A DNA stretch of 64,000 nucleotides from Actinacidiphila yeochonensis CN732 (GTDB lineage: Bacteria; Actinomycetota; Actinomycetes; Streptomycetales; Streptomycetaceae), in NCBI RefSeq assembly GCF_000745345.1, contig NZ_JQNR01000003.1, positions 124,001 through 188,000 of the forward strand, read 5' to 3'. The notes beneath the pieces were generated by a model, which ran no database searches, had not been told where the DNA came from, and saw only the letters and a program-made list of their open reading frames with translations. A program made the translations under genes and the position numbers. This document shows positions 41,299-53,032 of the stretch, piece by piece (position 1 is the first letter of the stretch; the number at the start of each line of letters is the position of its first letter).

Positions 41299-42339
41299 AT
41301 GCGACCCCACACGCTCCCGCTCCGCTTCCTCCGCCGCCCGCTGCCCGCACCGCCCGCGCTGTCCGGGGCGGTCGCGGCCCTGCTCGCGGCGGCCGTGCTG
41401 GCCCCGGCGGTCCCGGCCGCCGCCGTGTCCCCGGCCGCCGACTCGGTCACCGACTCGGTCACCGGCTCGGCCACCGTCGAGGTCACGACGGCCAAGGAGT
41501 TGAAGGCCGCGCTCGCCGCGGCGGTGCCGGGCCAGACCATCCATCTGGCCGACGGCACCTACACCGGCAACTTCAAGGAGTACGTCTCGGGCACACAGGC
41601 CCAGCCCATCACCCTCACCGGTTCGTCCGCCGCGGTGCTGTCCTCCTCCGGCGGGTACGGCTTCTACCTGGACGAGGCCAGTTGGTGGACGGTGCGCGGG
41701 ATCACCGTGACCGGCGGGCAGAAGGGCATCGTCACCGACACCGCGAGCCACGTGGTGATCGACTCGGTGACCGTGCACGACCTCCAGATGGAGGGGGTGC
41801 ACTTCCGCACCTCCAGCACGGACGACGTGATCGAGAACTCCCACATCTACAACACCGGGCTCCAGCGGCCCGGTTACGGCGAGGGCGTGTACGTCGGCAC
41901 CGCGAACGAGCTGGACGACAACAGCGACCGGGTGCAGATCCTCGACAACACGATCGGACCGAACATCGGGGCGGAGAACATCGACCTGAAGGAGGGCACC
42001 ACCGGCGGCACCGTCTCCGGCAACACCTTCGACGGCAGCGGCCTGAGCATGACCAACTACGACGACTCCTGGGTGGACGTCAAGGGCAACGGCTACACGG
42101 TCACGGGCAACCACGGCACCCGCACCATCAACGACGGCTACCAGACGCACACGCAGCAGCCGGGCTGGGGTTGCGGCACCGTCTTCCGGGGCAACGACTC
42201 GGACCTGACGGGCTCCACCGGGGCGAACCAGCTCGCCGTCGACGTCACCAACTACTCCGCCTCCTGCCCCACCACGGTGTACTCCTCCAACACCGTGACC
42301 GGCGGCAAGGGCCTGACGAACATCGCGGTCACCCCCTGA
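41299..42339 (+). CDS. Secreted right-handed beta-helix protein (pectate lyase-like fold)
   Basis: A 346-aa exported protein. Residues 1-42 are a long signal peptide (PALSGAVAALLAAAVLAPAV, then AAA cleavage region). The rest is a parallel beta-helix opened by VTTAKELKAALAAAVPGQTIHLADGTY-type sequence, with repeating coil strands (GFYLDEASWWTVRGITVTGG; HVVIDSVTVHDLQMEGVHF; DRVQILDNTIGPNIGAEN). It may be a polysaccharide lyase or other cell-surface glycan-active protein, but I see no unambiguous catalytic set. ATG 41299 is chosen because GAAAGG is ten bases upstream. Convergent with rpsA. Confidence 0.85.
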   Translation: MRPHTLPLRFLRRPLPAPPALSGAVAALLAAAVLAPAVPAAAVSPAADSVTDSVTGSATVEVTTAKELKAALAAAVPGQTIHLADGTYTGNFKEYVSGTQAQPITLTGSSAAVLSSSGGYGFYLDEASWWTVRGITVTGGQKGIVTDTASHVVIDSVTVHDLQMEGVHFRTSSTDDVIENSHIYNTGLQRPGYGEGVYVGTANELDDNSDRVQILDNTIGPNIGAENIDLKEGTTGGTVSGNTFDGSGLSMTNYDDSWVDVKGNGYTVTGNHGTRTINDGYQTHTQQPGWGCGTVFRGNDSDLTGSTGANQLAVDVTNYSASCPTTVYSSNTVTGGKGLTNIAVTP

Positions 42340-42519
42340 GCCGCCGCCCCCGCGCGGCGCGGTGACGTGCCGGGTCGGCGCGGTCACATGAGGTGATCCT
42401 ACCGCCGCGGGGAACCGCCCGAGGCCCCCTCGGGAGCGGCGAGGCCCCCTCCGGACAACGGTCGGACGCCTTCCCACACCCTCGGGCACGGTCGGGCGCC
42501 GCTCCGGTCCGGAAACGCC

Positions 42520-42563
42520 CGAAGGGCCCGCACCCCCTGTGGCCAGGGGATGCGGGCCCTTCG
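42520..42563. terminator. Bidirectional hairpin between rpsA and the beta-helix gene
   Basis: The arms 42520-42539 and 42544-42563 pair over 20 bp with one mismatch and a TGGC loop. It lies 29 bases after the rpsA stop and between convergent genes. Confidence 0.88.
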
Positions 42564-42592
42564 TCGCGCGGTTCAGCGCCGGGCGGGAGCGA

Positions 42593-44092
42593 TCAGCTCT
42601 GGCCGCCGGCGAGCTTCTCGCGGAGCGCGGCCAGCGCCTCGTCGGAGGCGAGGGCACCGCTGTTGTCGTCCGACTCCGAGGAGTAGGAGCCACCGGTGCT
42701 GGCGCCCTGGCCGGCCGGGGCGTTGCCCGCCTCGGCCGCGGCCTGCTCGTCGGCCTCGCGGGACTTGATGACCTGCGCCTGGTGCTGCTCGAAGCGCGCC
42801 TGGGCGGTGGCGTACTGCCCCTCCCACTCCTCGCGCTGCTTCTCGTAGCCGTCCAGCCAGTCGTTGGTCTCCGGGTCGAAGCCCTCGGGGTAGATGTAGT
42901 TCCCCTGGTCGTCGTACGACGCGGCCATGCCGTAGAGGGTCGGGTCGAACTCGACCGAGGCCGGGTCGGCGCCGAAGGACTCGTTGGCCTGCTTGAGCGA
43001 CAGCGAGATGCGGCGACGCTCGAGGTCGATGTCGATGACCTTGACGAAGATCTCGTCGTTGACCTGGACGACCTGCTCCGGGATCTCCACGTGGCGCTCG
43101 GCCAGCTCGGAGATGTGCACCAGGCCCTCGATGCCCTCGTCGACGCGGACGAACGCGCCGAACGGGACGAGCTTGGTGACCTTGCCCGGGACGACCTGGC
43201 CGATCTGGTGGGTGCGGGCGAACTGCTGCCACGGGTCTTCCTGGGTCGCCTTCAGCGACAGGGAGACGCGCTCGCGGTCCATGTCGACGTCCAGGACCTC
43301 GACCGTGACCTCCTGGCCGACCTCGACGACCTCGGACGGGTGGTCGATGTGCTTCCAGGACAGCTCGGAGACGTGCACCAGACCGTCGACGCCGCCGAGG
43401 TCCACGAACGCACCGAAGTTGACGATCGAGGAGACGACGCCCGTGCGCACCTGGCCCTTCTGCAGGGTGGTGAGGAAGGTGTGGCGCACCTCGCTCTGGG
43501 TCTGCTCCAGCCAGGCACGGCGGGACAGGACCACGTTGTTGCGGTTCTTGTCCAGCTCGATGATCTTGGCCTCGAGCTCCTTGCCGACGTACGGCTGGAG
43601 GTCGCGGACCCGGCGCATCTCGACCAGCGACGCGGGCAGGAAGCCGCGCAGGCCGATGTCCAGGATGAGGCCGCCCTTGACGACCTCGATGACGGTACCG
43701 GTGACGATGCCGTCCTCGTCCTTGATCTTCTCGATGGTGCCCCAGGCACGCTCGTACTGGGCACGCTTCTTCGAGAGGATCAGGCGGCCCTCCTTGTCCT
43801 CCTTCTGGAGGACCAGGGCCTCGATCTCGTCACCGACGGCGACGACGTCGTTGGGGTCGACGTCGTGCTTGATCGACAGCTCGCGAGAGGGGATGACACC
43901 CTCGGTCTTGTAACCGATGTCGAGCAGGACCTCGTCCCGGTCGACCTTCACGATGACGCCGTCGACGATGTCGCCGTCGTTGAAGTACTTGATCGTCTCG
44001 TCGATCGCGGCGAGGAAGGCTTCCTCGTTGCCGATGTCGTTGACCGCCACCTGCGGGGTGGTGCTACGAGGGGCCTCGGTGCTGCTCGTCAT
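42593..44092 (-). CDS. rpsA: 30S ribosomal protein S1
   Basis: An RNA-binding ribosomal protein that helps mRNA loading, 499 aa. Four S1 (OB-fold) domains occupy about 37-105 (GDIVDGVIVKVDRDEVLLDI), 120-185 (GTVIEVVKGGLILDIGLRG), 205-275 (VRTGVVSSIVNFGAFVDLGG) and 290-360 (GQVVPGKVTKLVPFGAFVRV). A C-terminal acidic Gln/Ala/Ser-rich tail completes the actinobacterial form. A strong promoter lies upstream and the leader is about 165 bases long, consistent with autoregulation (inference). The hairpin at 42520-42563 follows. Confidence 0.97.
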   Translation of the reverse strand: MTSSTEAPRSTTPQVAVNDIGNEEAFLAAIDETIKYFNDGDIVDGVIVKVDRDEVLLDIGYKTEGVIPSRELSIKHDVDPNDVVAVGDEIEALVLQKEDKEGRLILSKKRAQYERAWGTIEKIKDEDGIVTGTVIEVVKGGLILDIGLRGFLPASLVEMRRVRDLQPYVGKELEAKIIELDKNRNNVVLSRRAWLEQTQSEVRHTFLTTLQKGQVRTGVVSSIVNFGAFVDLGGVDGLVHVSELSWKHIDHPSEVVEVGQEVTVEVLDVDMDRERVSLSLKATQEDPWQQFARTHQIGQVVPGKVTKLVPFGAFVRVDEGIEGLVHISELAERHVEIPEQVVQVNDEIFVKVIDIDLERRRISLSLKQANESFGADPASVEFDPTLYGMAASYDDQGNYIYPEGFDPETNDWLDGYEKQREEWEGQYATAQARFEQHQAQVIKSREADEQAAAEAGNAPAGQGASTGGSYSSESDDNSGALASDEALAALREKLAGGQS

Positions 44093-44386
44093 TAGGGAAA
44101 GGACTCCGGTACGGACAGTAAGTCGTAGGTACTGCTACGCCATGAGCCCGTTTCGTTCCTGCCGCCACCGCGAGGGCCGGGAGCGGAGCTCACGACCAAG
44201 GGATCGCTGACAGTATCGAGCGTGGCCTGCTCCGTCCGAGGCGCGCAGGCTCGCAGCGCAACTTGTAGCATACGGGGGCAGCCGGACAGGGTCAATGCAC
44301 GAAGGCGCACACCAAGCGCGTAGCCCACCGAACCGGTACAAGTCACCCCGCCGCAGGTCCTCTCAGAGAGTACGACGACTGCCCCC
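44093..44386. other. rpsA leader and divergent intergenic region
   Basis: No gene. It contains the rpsA promoter and leader and whatever drives the methyltransferase at 44387. I see no known riboswitch in the leader. Confidence 0.5.
44267..44295 (-). promoter_or_regulatory. rpsA: Strong promoter for rpsA
   Basis: On the minus strand TTGACC (44290-44295) and TATGCT (44267-44272) are separated by exactly 17 bases, close to the consensus for the principal sigma factor. Transcription would begin near 44260, about 168 bases before the rpsA ATG. Confidence 0.8.
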
Positions 44387-45247
44387 ATGATCCAAGGACC
44401 CGAACCTGAAGCGACCCGGCGTACGGCCGGGGCCACGGAGAGCAGCCGGGCCAACCGGCACTGGTGGGACCGCAACGCCGACGACTACCAGCGCGAGCAC
44501 GGCGGCTTCCTCGGCGACGCGCGCTTCGTGTGGGGGCCGGAGGGCCTGGACGAGGCGGCCGCCGGGCTGCTGGGCCCGGCCGAGGGGCTGCGCGGCCTCC
44601 GGGTCCTGGAGATCGGCGCCGGCGCCGCCCAGTGCTCGCGCTGGCTGGCAGCCCAGGGGGCCCGGCCGGTCGCGCTGGACATCTCCCACCGGCAGCTCCA
44701 GCACGCCCGGCGGATCGACGTGGAGGCGGCCGCCGAAGCCGCCGGGCCCGCCGGGGCTTCCGGGCTCACGGGACCGGAGGCGCCGGCGCTGGTGCAGGCC
44801 GACGCGGGGCACCTGCCGTTCGCGGACGGCTCCTACGACCTGGCCTGCTCCGCCTACGGGGCGCTGCCCTTCATAGCGGACACCGCCAGGGTGCACCGCG
44901 AGATCGCGCGGGTACTGCGGCCCGGCGGGCGCTGGGTCTTCTCCGTCACCCACCCGGTGCGCTGGGCCTTCCCCGACGAGCCGGGCCCGGAGGGGCTGAC
45001 CGCCGCCGCCTCCTACTTCGACCGCACCCCCTACGTCGAGCAGGACGCGCGGGGCCTGGCGGTGTACGTGGAGCACCACCGCACCCTCGGTGACCGGGTA
45101 CGGGAGATCACCGCGGCCGGGCTGCGGCTGGTCGACCTGGTGGAGCCGGAGTGGCCGGCCTGGAACACCCAGGAGTGGGGCGGCTGGTCCCCGCTGCGGG
45201 GCGGGCTGCTGCCGGGCACCGCGGTCTTCGTCTGCGTCCGCGACTAG
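44387..45247 (+). CDS. Class I SAM-dependent methyltransferase
   Basis: A 286-aa cytoplasmic methyltransferase. Motif I is VLEIGAGAAQCSRWLAAQG (near residue 73), followed by the acidic residue in PVALDISHRQLQHAR, motif II-like DLACSAYGALPFI and post-motif VLRPGGRWVFSVTHPVRW. The N-terminus SRANRHWWDRNADDYQREHG is typical of a streptomycete family whose substrate is unknown. It is divergent from rpsA, and an extended hairpin follows its stop. Confidence 0.9.
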   Translation: MIQGPEPEATRRTAGATESSRANRHWWDRNADDYQREHGGFLGDARFVWGPEGLDEAAAGLLGPAEGLRGLRVLEIGAGAAQCSRWLAAQGARPVALDISHRQLQHARRIDVEAAAEAAGPAGASGLTGPEAPALVQADAGHLPFADGSYDLACSAYGALPFIADTARVHREIARVLRPGGRWVFSVTHPVRWAFPDEPGPEGLTAAASYFDRTPYVEQDARGLAVYVEHHRTLGDRVREITAAGLRLVDLVEPEWPAWNTQEWGGWSPLRGGLLPGTAVFVCVRD

Positions 45248-45252
45248 GGAAG

Positions 45253-45318
45253 CGACACCGGAACGGCCGGGGCCGGCCCGCCCAGGAGGGTGGGCCGGAG
45301 CCGGCCGTTCCGGTGTCG
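45253..45318. terminator. Extended hairpin between methyltransferase and lytic transglycosylase
   Basis: An 18-bp perfect outer stem (45253-45270 with 45301-45318) encloses a second GC-rich stem (about 45271-45298 with an AGGA loop). It lies between convergent genes and should terminate both. Confidence 0.85.
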
Positions 45319-45326
45319 GGCCGCGC

Positions 45327-46646
45327 TCAGCCCGCGGCGCCGGCGTCCGCCGTGGCCGCCTCCGACGCGGACGGGGAGTCCGAGGGGGTCGGGGACGTGG
45401 TGTCCGTGGCGCACGGGTCCGGGGTGGGCGAGGCGCTGCCGCTGTCCGTCGGGGACGGCGACGGCGAGGCCTGGCCGCTGTCGGTCGGCGTGGGCGTGGC
45501 CGGGTCGGTCGGGCAGCCGGGCGTGGTCGGCGGGTCCGTCGGCGTCGTCGGGTCGCTGCTGGGCTCGCCCGTGGTCGGGCTGCTGCTCGGCTGACCGCCC
45601 GTGGGGCTGTCGGAGGGGCTGCCGGTCGGCGTGCCCGTCGGGCTCGACGACGCCGAGGGGCTCGGCGAGGCGCTGCCGCCGGCCGTCTTCGTCGGCGACG
45701 GCTTCGGGCTCGCGGACGGGCTTGAGGACGGGCTCGGCGACGCGCTCGGCGAGGTGGTCGCCGGGGTCGAGGGGACCGGAGCCGGCGCCGGTATCGTCGG
45801 CCCGGCGCTGCCGGACTTGTCCGGCCCCTGCACCACGCCGCCGTTGACGAAGTGCTCGTACCAGGAGCGCACCAGGTCCAGGTACGCGTCGGAGTGGTTG
45901 TAGCCGAGGATCGCCTGGTCCATGTCGGCCGGCACCGCGAGGTCCCGCCCGTCCGCGCACAGGTAGTGGCCCGCGGCCAGGGCGGCGTCGTAGATGTTGT
46001 TCGGGTTGGCGACGCCGTCGTTGTTGCCGTCCGCGCCCCAGGTGCGCCAGGTGGACGGGATGAACTGCATCGGGCCGACCGCTCGGTCGTGCACCGCGTC
46101 GCCGTCGTACTGGCCGCCGTCGGTGTCGGTGATGTCGGCGAAGCCGTCCCCGTTCAGCACCGGGCCGAGGATGGGCTGGTAGGTGGTGCCGTTGGCGTCC
46201 ACCGCGCCGCCGCGGGCCTGGCCCGACTCGACCTGGCCGATCGCCGCCAGCAGCTGCCAGGGCAGCTCGCAGCCCGGGTCGCTCTTCGCGATCAGCTCCT
46301 GGGCCCGCTCGTACGCGGCCAGCACCGTGGTCGGCAGGGTCGCGCCGCCGGCCGGCACCGTCACGGTGGTGTCCTGCCCGCCGGAGCTCGCCGCGACGGG
46401 GCCGGTGGGCGTGTTCAACGGCGGCAGCTGCGTCACGTACGGCGAACCGCCGTCGATCGGGGTGCCGTCGTCCTGCTGCGCGGAGGTGGCCGTCGCCGCC
46501 GGCGTGCGCCCGTCCTGCGGGGCGCCGCTGGCGACCCCGATCAGGCCCGGCGCCTGCGACGCGCCCAGTGCGGCCATCGCCGCGGCGGCCACCGCCGTAC
46601 CGGCCGCTCCCCTGCGTAGCCGCCTCCCATACCGCCGAGTTGCCAT
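45327..46646 (-). CDS. Secreted lytic transglycosylase-like protein with Ser/Pro/Thr tail
   Basis: A cell-wall muralytic enzyme candidate of 439 aa. Residues 1-42 form a signal peptide (RRLRRGAAGTAVAAAAMAAL). A lysozyme-fold domain spans about 110-270: PWQLLAAIGQVESGQARGG carries the catalytic glutamate, and AVGPMQFIPSTWRTWGADGN is the MltB-type substrate motif, followed by AALAAGHYLC. The last 155 residues are a Ser/Pro/Thr-rich linker-like tail, probably glycosylated or wall-spanning. GGGAGG lies about ten bases before the ATG. Homologues contribute to germination and division in Streptomyces. Confidence 0.9.
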   Translation of the reverse strand: MATRRYGRRLRRGAAGTAVAAAAMAALGASQAPGLIGVASGAPQDGRTPAATATSAQQDDGTPIDGGSPYVTQLPPLNTPTGPVAASSGGQDTTVTVPAGGATLPTTVLAAYERAQELIAKSDPGCELPWQLLAAIGQVESGQARGGAVDANGTTYQPILGPVLNGDGFADITDTDGGQYDGDAVHDRAVGPMQFIPSTWRTWGADGNNDGVANPNNIYDAALAAGHYLCADGRDLAVPADMDQAILGYNHSDAYLDLVRSWYEHFVNGGVVQGPDKSGSAGPTIPAPAPVPSTPATTSPSASPSPSSSPSASPKPSPTKTAGGSASPSPSASSSPTGTPTGSPSDSPTGGQPSSSPTTGEPSSDPTTPTDPPTTPGCPTDPATPTPTDSGQASPSPSPTDSGSASPTPDPCATDTTSPTPSDSPSASEAATADAGAAG

Positions 46647-47169
46647 GCCGGCGTCCCTCCCGCGAGCCCCAAGTACGCCCTTATGGGCGCGACAACCCGA
46701 TTGACCCTACGGCAACTTCAGCCAACCGGGAACAGCCTGCCGCTGATCCACAGGGAAACAGCACCTGTACACCGTCCACCTGCGGCGACCTTCCCCACGG
46801 CACCCCGGCGGCGGTTCGCCGAATTCACCGCCTTCTCACACCGATCCGTACAACCTTCGGGCATTCCCGTGCGTCAGGAGACACCCCGGGAACGGGTACG
46901 CCACCGGACCCGTTCGCCACCGTCCATTCGCCGATTTCCGTAAAGCGGCTCGCGGTTCGCGGTTCACCGTTAGCCGATAGCCGCCGACCGCCTTGTCGTT
47001 TCCCGGCTGCCCGCTTGCCCGCTTGCCCGCTTGCCCGCTTGCCCGCTTGCCCGCTTGCCCGCTTCATCGCCGACCCCGCCCCCGCGCACAGCCCGGCGCA
47101 CGCACGCCGGCCCGCCCTCCGCGGAAGGAAGGGCGGGCCGGCGCCGGGCTCGGGCGGGTCCGAGGACCG
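46647..47169. other. Intergenic region upstream of the lytic transglycosylase
   Basis: About 520 bases without a credible gene. The part next to the transglycosylase (46690-46950) is clearly AT-richer than the rest of the window and should hold its promoter and leader. The part next to polA contains seven copies of an octamer (47009-47064). I looked for the c-di-AMP (ydaO-type) riboswitch that precedes some streptomycete muralytic genes but could not trace its core. Confidence 0.45.
47009..47064. repeat. Octamer tandem repeat GCCCGCTT x7
   Basis: Seven perfect consecutive copies of GCCCGCTT span 47009-47064, about 105 bases beyond the polA stop. Such perfect short arrays are prone to copy-number change. 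It is not a CRISPR array: there are no spacers. Confidence 0.95.
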
Positions 47170-49880
<2,711 letters not shown>

Positions 49881-50122
49881 CCCCCGATCCTCCCACGCGG
49901 GACGGACAGCCCCGTCGACCGCCGCCAACCGGCCGACACCCCGCCGCCACGCCGCACCCGGACCGGCCACCCGCGCCGGCCACGATCACCCGCGCCGGCC
50001 ACGGCCACGCACACACCCAGGCCACTGCGCCCAGGCCACTGCACCCAGGCCCGCGCCCGCACCGGCGCCCGCACCGGGGCCCGAGGTACCGCGACCAGGG
50101 GCACCACCCGAACCAGCGGCAA

Positions 50123-50128
50123 TACAGT
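50123..50128 (+). promoter_or_regulatory. -10-like box 7 nt before the FdhF-type gene
   Basis: TACAGT is followed by GGAACCC and the ATG at 50136, consistent with a leaderless or near-leaderless message. The -35 is not clear. Confidence 0.4.
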
Positions 50129-50135
50129 GGAACCC

Positions 50136-52418
50136 ATGGCGAAGAAGCCCCCCGCGGAAGACCCGGTCCAGGACACGCCGAACGTCAGCGCGCCGCAGCA
50201 CGCCGCCGCGGGACTACCCGCCGTCGGCCACAGCCTGAAGATCGCCAACGAACAGATGGGCGCGCGCCGCACCGCCGCCACCCTCCTGCGCGTCAACCAG
50301 AAAAAGGGCTTCGACTGCCCCGGCTGCGCCTGGCCCGAAGGCGACCACCGGCACACCTTCGAGTTCTGCGAGAACGGCGCCAAAGCCGTCGCCGAAGAAG
50401 CCACCCTGCGCCGCGTCACCCCCGACTTCTTCGCCGCCCACCCCGTCAGCGCCCTCGCCGAACGCAGCGGCTACTGGCTCGGCCAGCAGGGCCGCATCAC
50501 CCAGCCCGTCCACCTCGCCGAAGGCTCCGACACCTACGAACCCGTCACCTGGGACCGCGCCTTCCAGATCATCGCCGACGAACTCACCGCCCTCGACAGC
50601 CCCGACCAGGCCGTCTTCTACACCTCAGGGCGCACCAGCAACGAAGCCGCCTTCCTCCTCCAGCTCTTCGCCCGCGCCTACGGCACCAACAACCTGCCCG
50701 ACTGCTCCAACATGTGCCACGAGTCCTCCGGCACCGCACTCACCGAGACCATCGGCATCGGCAAGGGCAGCGTCCTCCTCGACGACCTCCACCGCGCCGA
50801 CCTGATCATCGTCGCCGGCCAGAACCCCGGCACCAACCACCCCCGCATGCTCTCCGCCCTGGAGAGGGCCAAGAAGGCCGGCGCCCGCATCGCCACCATC
50901 AACCCGCTGCCCGAAGCCGGCACCGAACGGTTCAGGAACCCCCAGACCACCACCGGCCTCGCCGGCCCCGGCACCCCCCTGTCCGACCTCCACCTGCCCG
51001 TCCGGCTCGGCGGCGACCAGGCCCTCTTCCGCGCCCTCGGCCGCCTCATGCTCGAAAACGGCACCGTCGACCGCGACTTCATCACCCGCCACACCCACGG
51101 CTTCGACAGCTACGAGACCGCCGCCCGCGCCGCCGACTGGACCGAGACCGAGCACGCCACCGGCCTCACCCGCGCCGAGATCGAACGCCTCCACGACCTC
51201 GTCCGCGACGCCGGAAGCATCGTCATCTGCTGGGCCATGGGCCTCACCCAGCACAAACACGCCGTCCCCACCATCCGCGAAGTCGTCAACGTCCTGCTCC
51301 TCGGCGGCAACATCGGCCGCCCCGGCGCCGGCGTCTGCCCCGTCCGCGGCCACTCCAACGTCCAGGGCGACCGCACCATGGGCATCTTCGAACGCCCCGC
51401 CCCCGCCTTCCTCGACGCCCTCCAGGGCGAGTTCGGCTTCGACCCGCCCCGCCACCACGGCTACGACGTCGTCCGCGCCATCCGCGCCCTACGCGACGGC
51501 GACGCCAAGGTCTTCCTCGCCATGGGCGGCAACTTCGTCGCCGCCTCCCCCGACACCGCCGTCACCGAAGCCGCCATGCGCCGCGCCCGGCTCACCGTCC
51601 ACATCTCCACCAAGCTCAACCGCTCCCACACCGTCACCGGAGCCCGCGCCCTCATCCTCCCCACCCTCGGCCGCACCGACCGCGACCACCAGGCCGCCGG
51701 ACGGCAGTTCGTCACCGTCGAGGACTCCATGGGCATGGTCCACTCCTCCCGCGGCAACCTCCCCCCGGCCTCCCCCCACCTGCTCTCCGAACCCGCCATC
51801 GTCTGCCGCCTCGCCCAAGCCACCCTCGGCGACCGCCACGGCATCCCCTGGACCGGCTTCGAAGCCGACTACGACCTCATCCGCGACCGCATCGCCCGCG
51901 TCGTCCCCGGCTTCGACGACTTCAACACCCGCGTCCGCGCCCCCGGCGGCTTCACCCTCCCGCACGCCCCCCGCGACAGCCGCACCTTCCCCACCGCCAC
52001 CGGCAAGGCCAACTTCACCGCCGCGCCCGTCGAATACCCCCACGTCCCCGACGGCCGGCTGCTCCTCCAGACCCTCCGCTCCCACGACCAGTACAACACC
52101 ACCGTCTACGGCCTCGACGACCGCTACCGCGGCATCAGGAACGGCCGCCGCGTCATCCTCCTGCACCCCGACGACGCCACCGCCGCGGGCCTCGCCGACG
52201 GCGACCGCACCGACATCGTCAGCGAATGGACCGACGGCACCGAACGCCGCGCCGAAGGCTTCCGCGTCGTCCACTACGCCACCCCCCGCGGCTGCGCAGC
52301 CGCCTACTATCCCGAGACGAACGTGCTGGTCCCCCTCGACCACACCGCCGACACCAGCAACACCCCCGCGTCCAAGTCCGTCCTGATCCGCCTCGAACCC
52401 GCCTCGCGGCCCCACTGA
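50136..52418 (+). CDS. FdhF/YdeP-family molybdopterin oxidoreductase
   Basis: A 760-aa cytoplasmic molybdenum enzyme of the formate dehydrogenase-like YdeP group. An N-terminal Cys cluster (FDCPGCAWPEGDHRHTFEFC) probably holds iron-sulfur. Molybdopterin-binding blocks include FYTSGRTSNEAAFLLQLFAR, DCSNMCHESSGTAL, VAGQNPGTNHPRML, the GGNIGRPGAGVCPVRGHSNV segment and a C-terminal molydop-binding domain (LQTLRSHDQYNTTVYGLDDR). YdeP-type proteins are associated with acid or formate metabolism in other bacteria; the electron acceptor is unknown. It is the first gene of a plus-strand pair with a thioesterase, separated by a hexamer repeat. Confidence 0.92.
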   Translation: MAKKPPAEDPVQDTPNVSAPQHAAAGLPAVGHSLKIANEQMGARRTAATLLRVNQKKGFDCPGCAWPEGDHRHTFEFCENGAKAVAEEATLRRVTPDFFAAHPVSALAERSGYWLGQQGRITQPVHLAEGSDTYEPVTWDRAFQIIADELTALDSPDQAVFYTSGRTSNEAAFLLQLFARAYGTNNLPDCSNMCHESSGTALTETIGIGKGSVLLDDLHRADLIIVAGQNPGTNHPRMLSALERAKKAGARIATINPLPEAGTERFRNPQTTTGLAGPGTPLSDLHLPVRLGGDQALFRALGRLMLENGTVDRDFITRHTHGFDSYETAARAADWTETEHATGLTRAEIERLHDLVRDAGSIVICWAMGLTQHKHAVPTIREVVNVLLLGGNIGRPGAGVCPVRGHSNVQGDRTMGIFERPAPAFLDALQGEFGFDPPRHHGYDVVRAIRALRDGDAKVFLAMGGNFVAASPDTAVTEAAMRRARLTVHISTKLNRSHTVTGARALILPTLGRTDRDHQAAGRQFVTVEDSMGMVHSSRGNLPPASPHLLSEPAIVCRLAQATLGDRHGIPWTGFEADYDLIRDRIARVVPGFDDFNTRVRAPGGFTLPHAPRDSRTFPTATGKANFTAAPVEYPHVPDGRLLLQTLRSHDQYNTTVYGLDDRYRGIRNGRRVILLHPDDATAAGLADGDRTDIVSEWTDGTERRAEGFRVVHYATPRGCAAAYYPETNVLVPLDHTADTSNTPASKSVLIRLEPASRPH

Positions 52419-52457
52419 CACACCACCTCATCCCCGTCCCCTCCCCCTCCCCGTCCC

Positions 52458-52504
52458 AGCCCCAGCCCCAGCCCCAGCCCCAGCCCCAGCCCCAGCCCCA
52501 GCCC
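52458..52504. repeat. Hexamer tandem repeat AGCCCC x8
   Basis: Eight consecutive AGCCCC units (the last lacking one base) fill most of the gap between the FdhF-type gene and the thioesterase. They end 19 bases before the thioesterase ATG, just upstream of its GGAG site, so copy-number change could alter the spacing of this leader. Confidence 0.95.
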
Positions 52505-52523
52505 GAGAACGGAGCCGACCCGC

Positions 52524-53000
52524 ATGGGCGAGCAGACCAGCACCACCTTCTCCCCGGAGACCCTGGAGCAGTACGCCGGCCTCGGCATCGACCTGCCCGC
52601 CCTCTTCTCCGCCGGCCACCTCGGCGAACGCATGGGCATCCAGATCCTGGAGGCGACCCCCGAGAAGGTGGTCGGCACCATGCCCGTCGAAGGCAACACC
52701 CAGCCCTACGGCCTCCTCCACGGCGGCGCCTCCGCCGTCCTCGCCGAAACCCTCGCCTCCATCGGCGCCATGCTCCACGGCGGCCCCAACAAGATCGCCG
52801 TCGGCGTCGACCTCAACGCCACCCACCACCGCGGCCTGCGCTCCGGCACCGTCACCGGCACCGCCGTCCCCGTCCACCGCGGCCGCTCCTCCGCCACCTA
52901 CGAGGTCGCCATCACCGACGACGCCACCGGCAAGCGCGTCTGCACCGCCCGCCTGACCTGCGTGCTCCGCCCCTCCACCCCCACCCCGCCCACCCCCTGA
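52524..53000 (+). CDS. PaaI-family hotdog-fold thioesterase
   Basis: A 158-aa acyl-CoA thioesterase of the PaaI/4HBT group. The conserved active-site region is NTQPYGLLHGGASAVLAETLAS, including the HGG loop and the following acidic residue in the hotdog helix; VGVDLNATHHRGLRSG and a C-terminal beta-strand pair complete the fold. GGAG is nine bases before the ATG. It follows the FdhF-type gene on the same strand and ends 32 bases before the convergent LAGLIDADG gene. Confidence 0.93.
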   Translation: MGEQTSTTFSPETLEQYAGLGIDLPALFSAGHLGERMGIQILEATPEKVVGTMPVEGNTQPYGLLHGGASAVLAETLASIGAMLHGGPNKIAVGVDLNATHHRGLRSGTVTGTAVPVHRGRSSATYEVAITDDATGKRVCTARLTCVLRPSTPTPPTP

Positions 53001-53032
53001 CCCCGCGCCCTCCCGGGACCAGCGGCCAGGGC

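Noticed and set aside
46690..46960. c-di-AMP (ydaO) riboswitch before the lytic transglycosylase
   Set aside because: The region is AT-richer and in the right place, but I could not trace the conserved core; a covariance-model search would be needed.
47009..47064. CRISPR-like array
   Set aside because: Repeats are eight bases with no spacers and no cas genes anywhere in the window.
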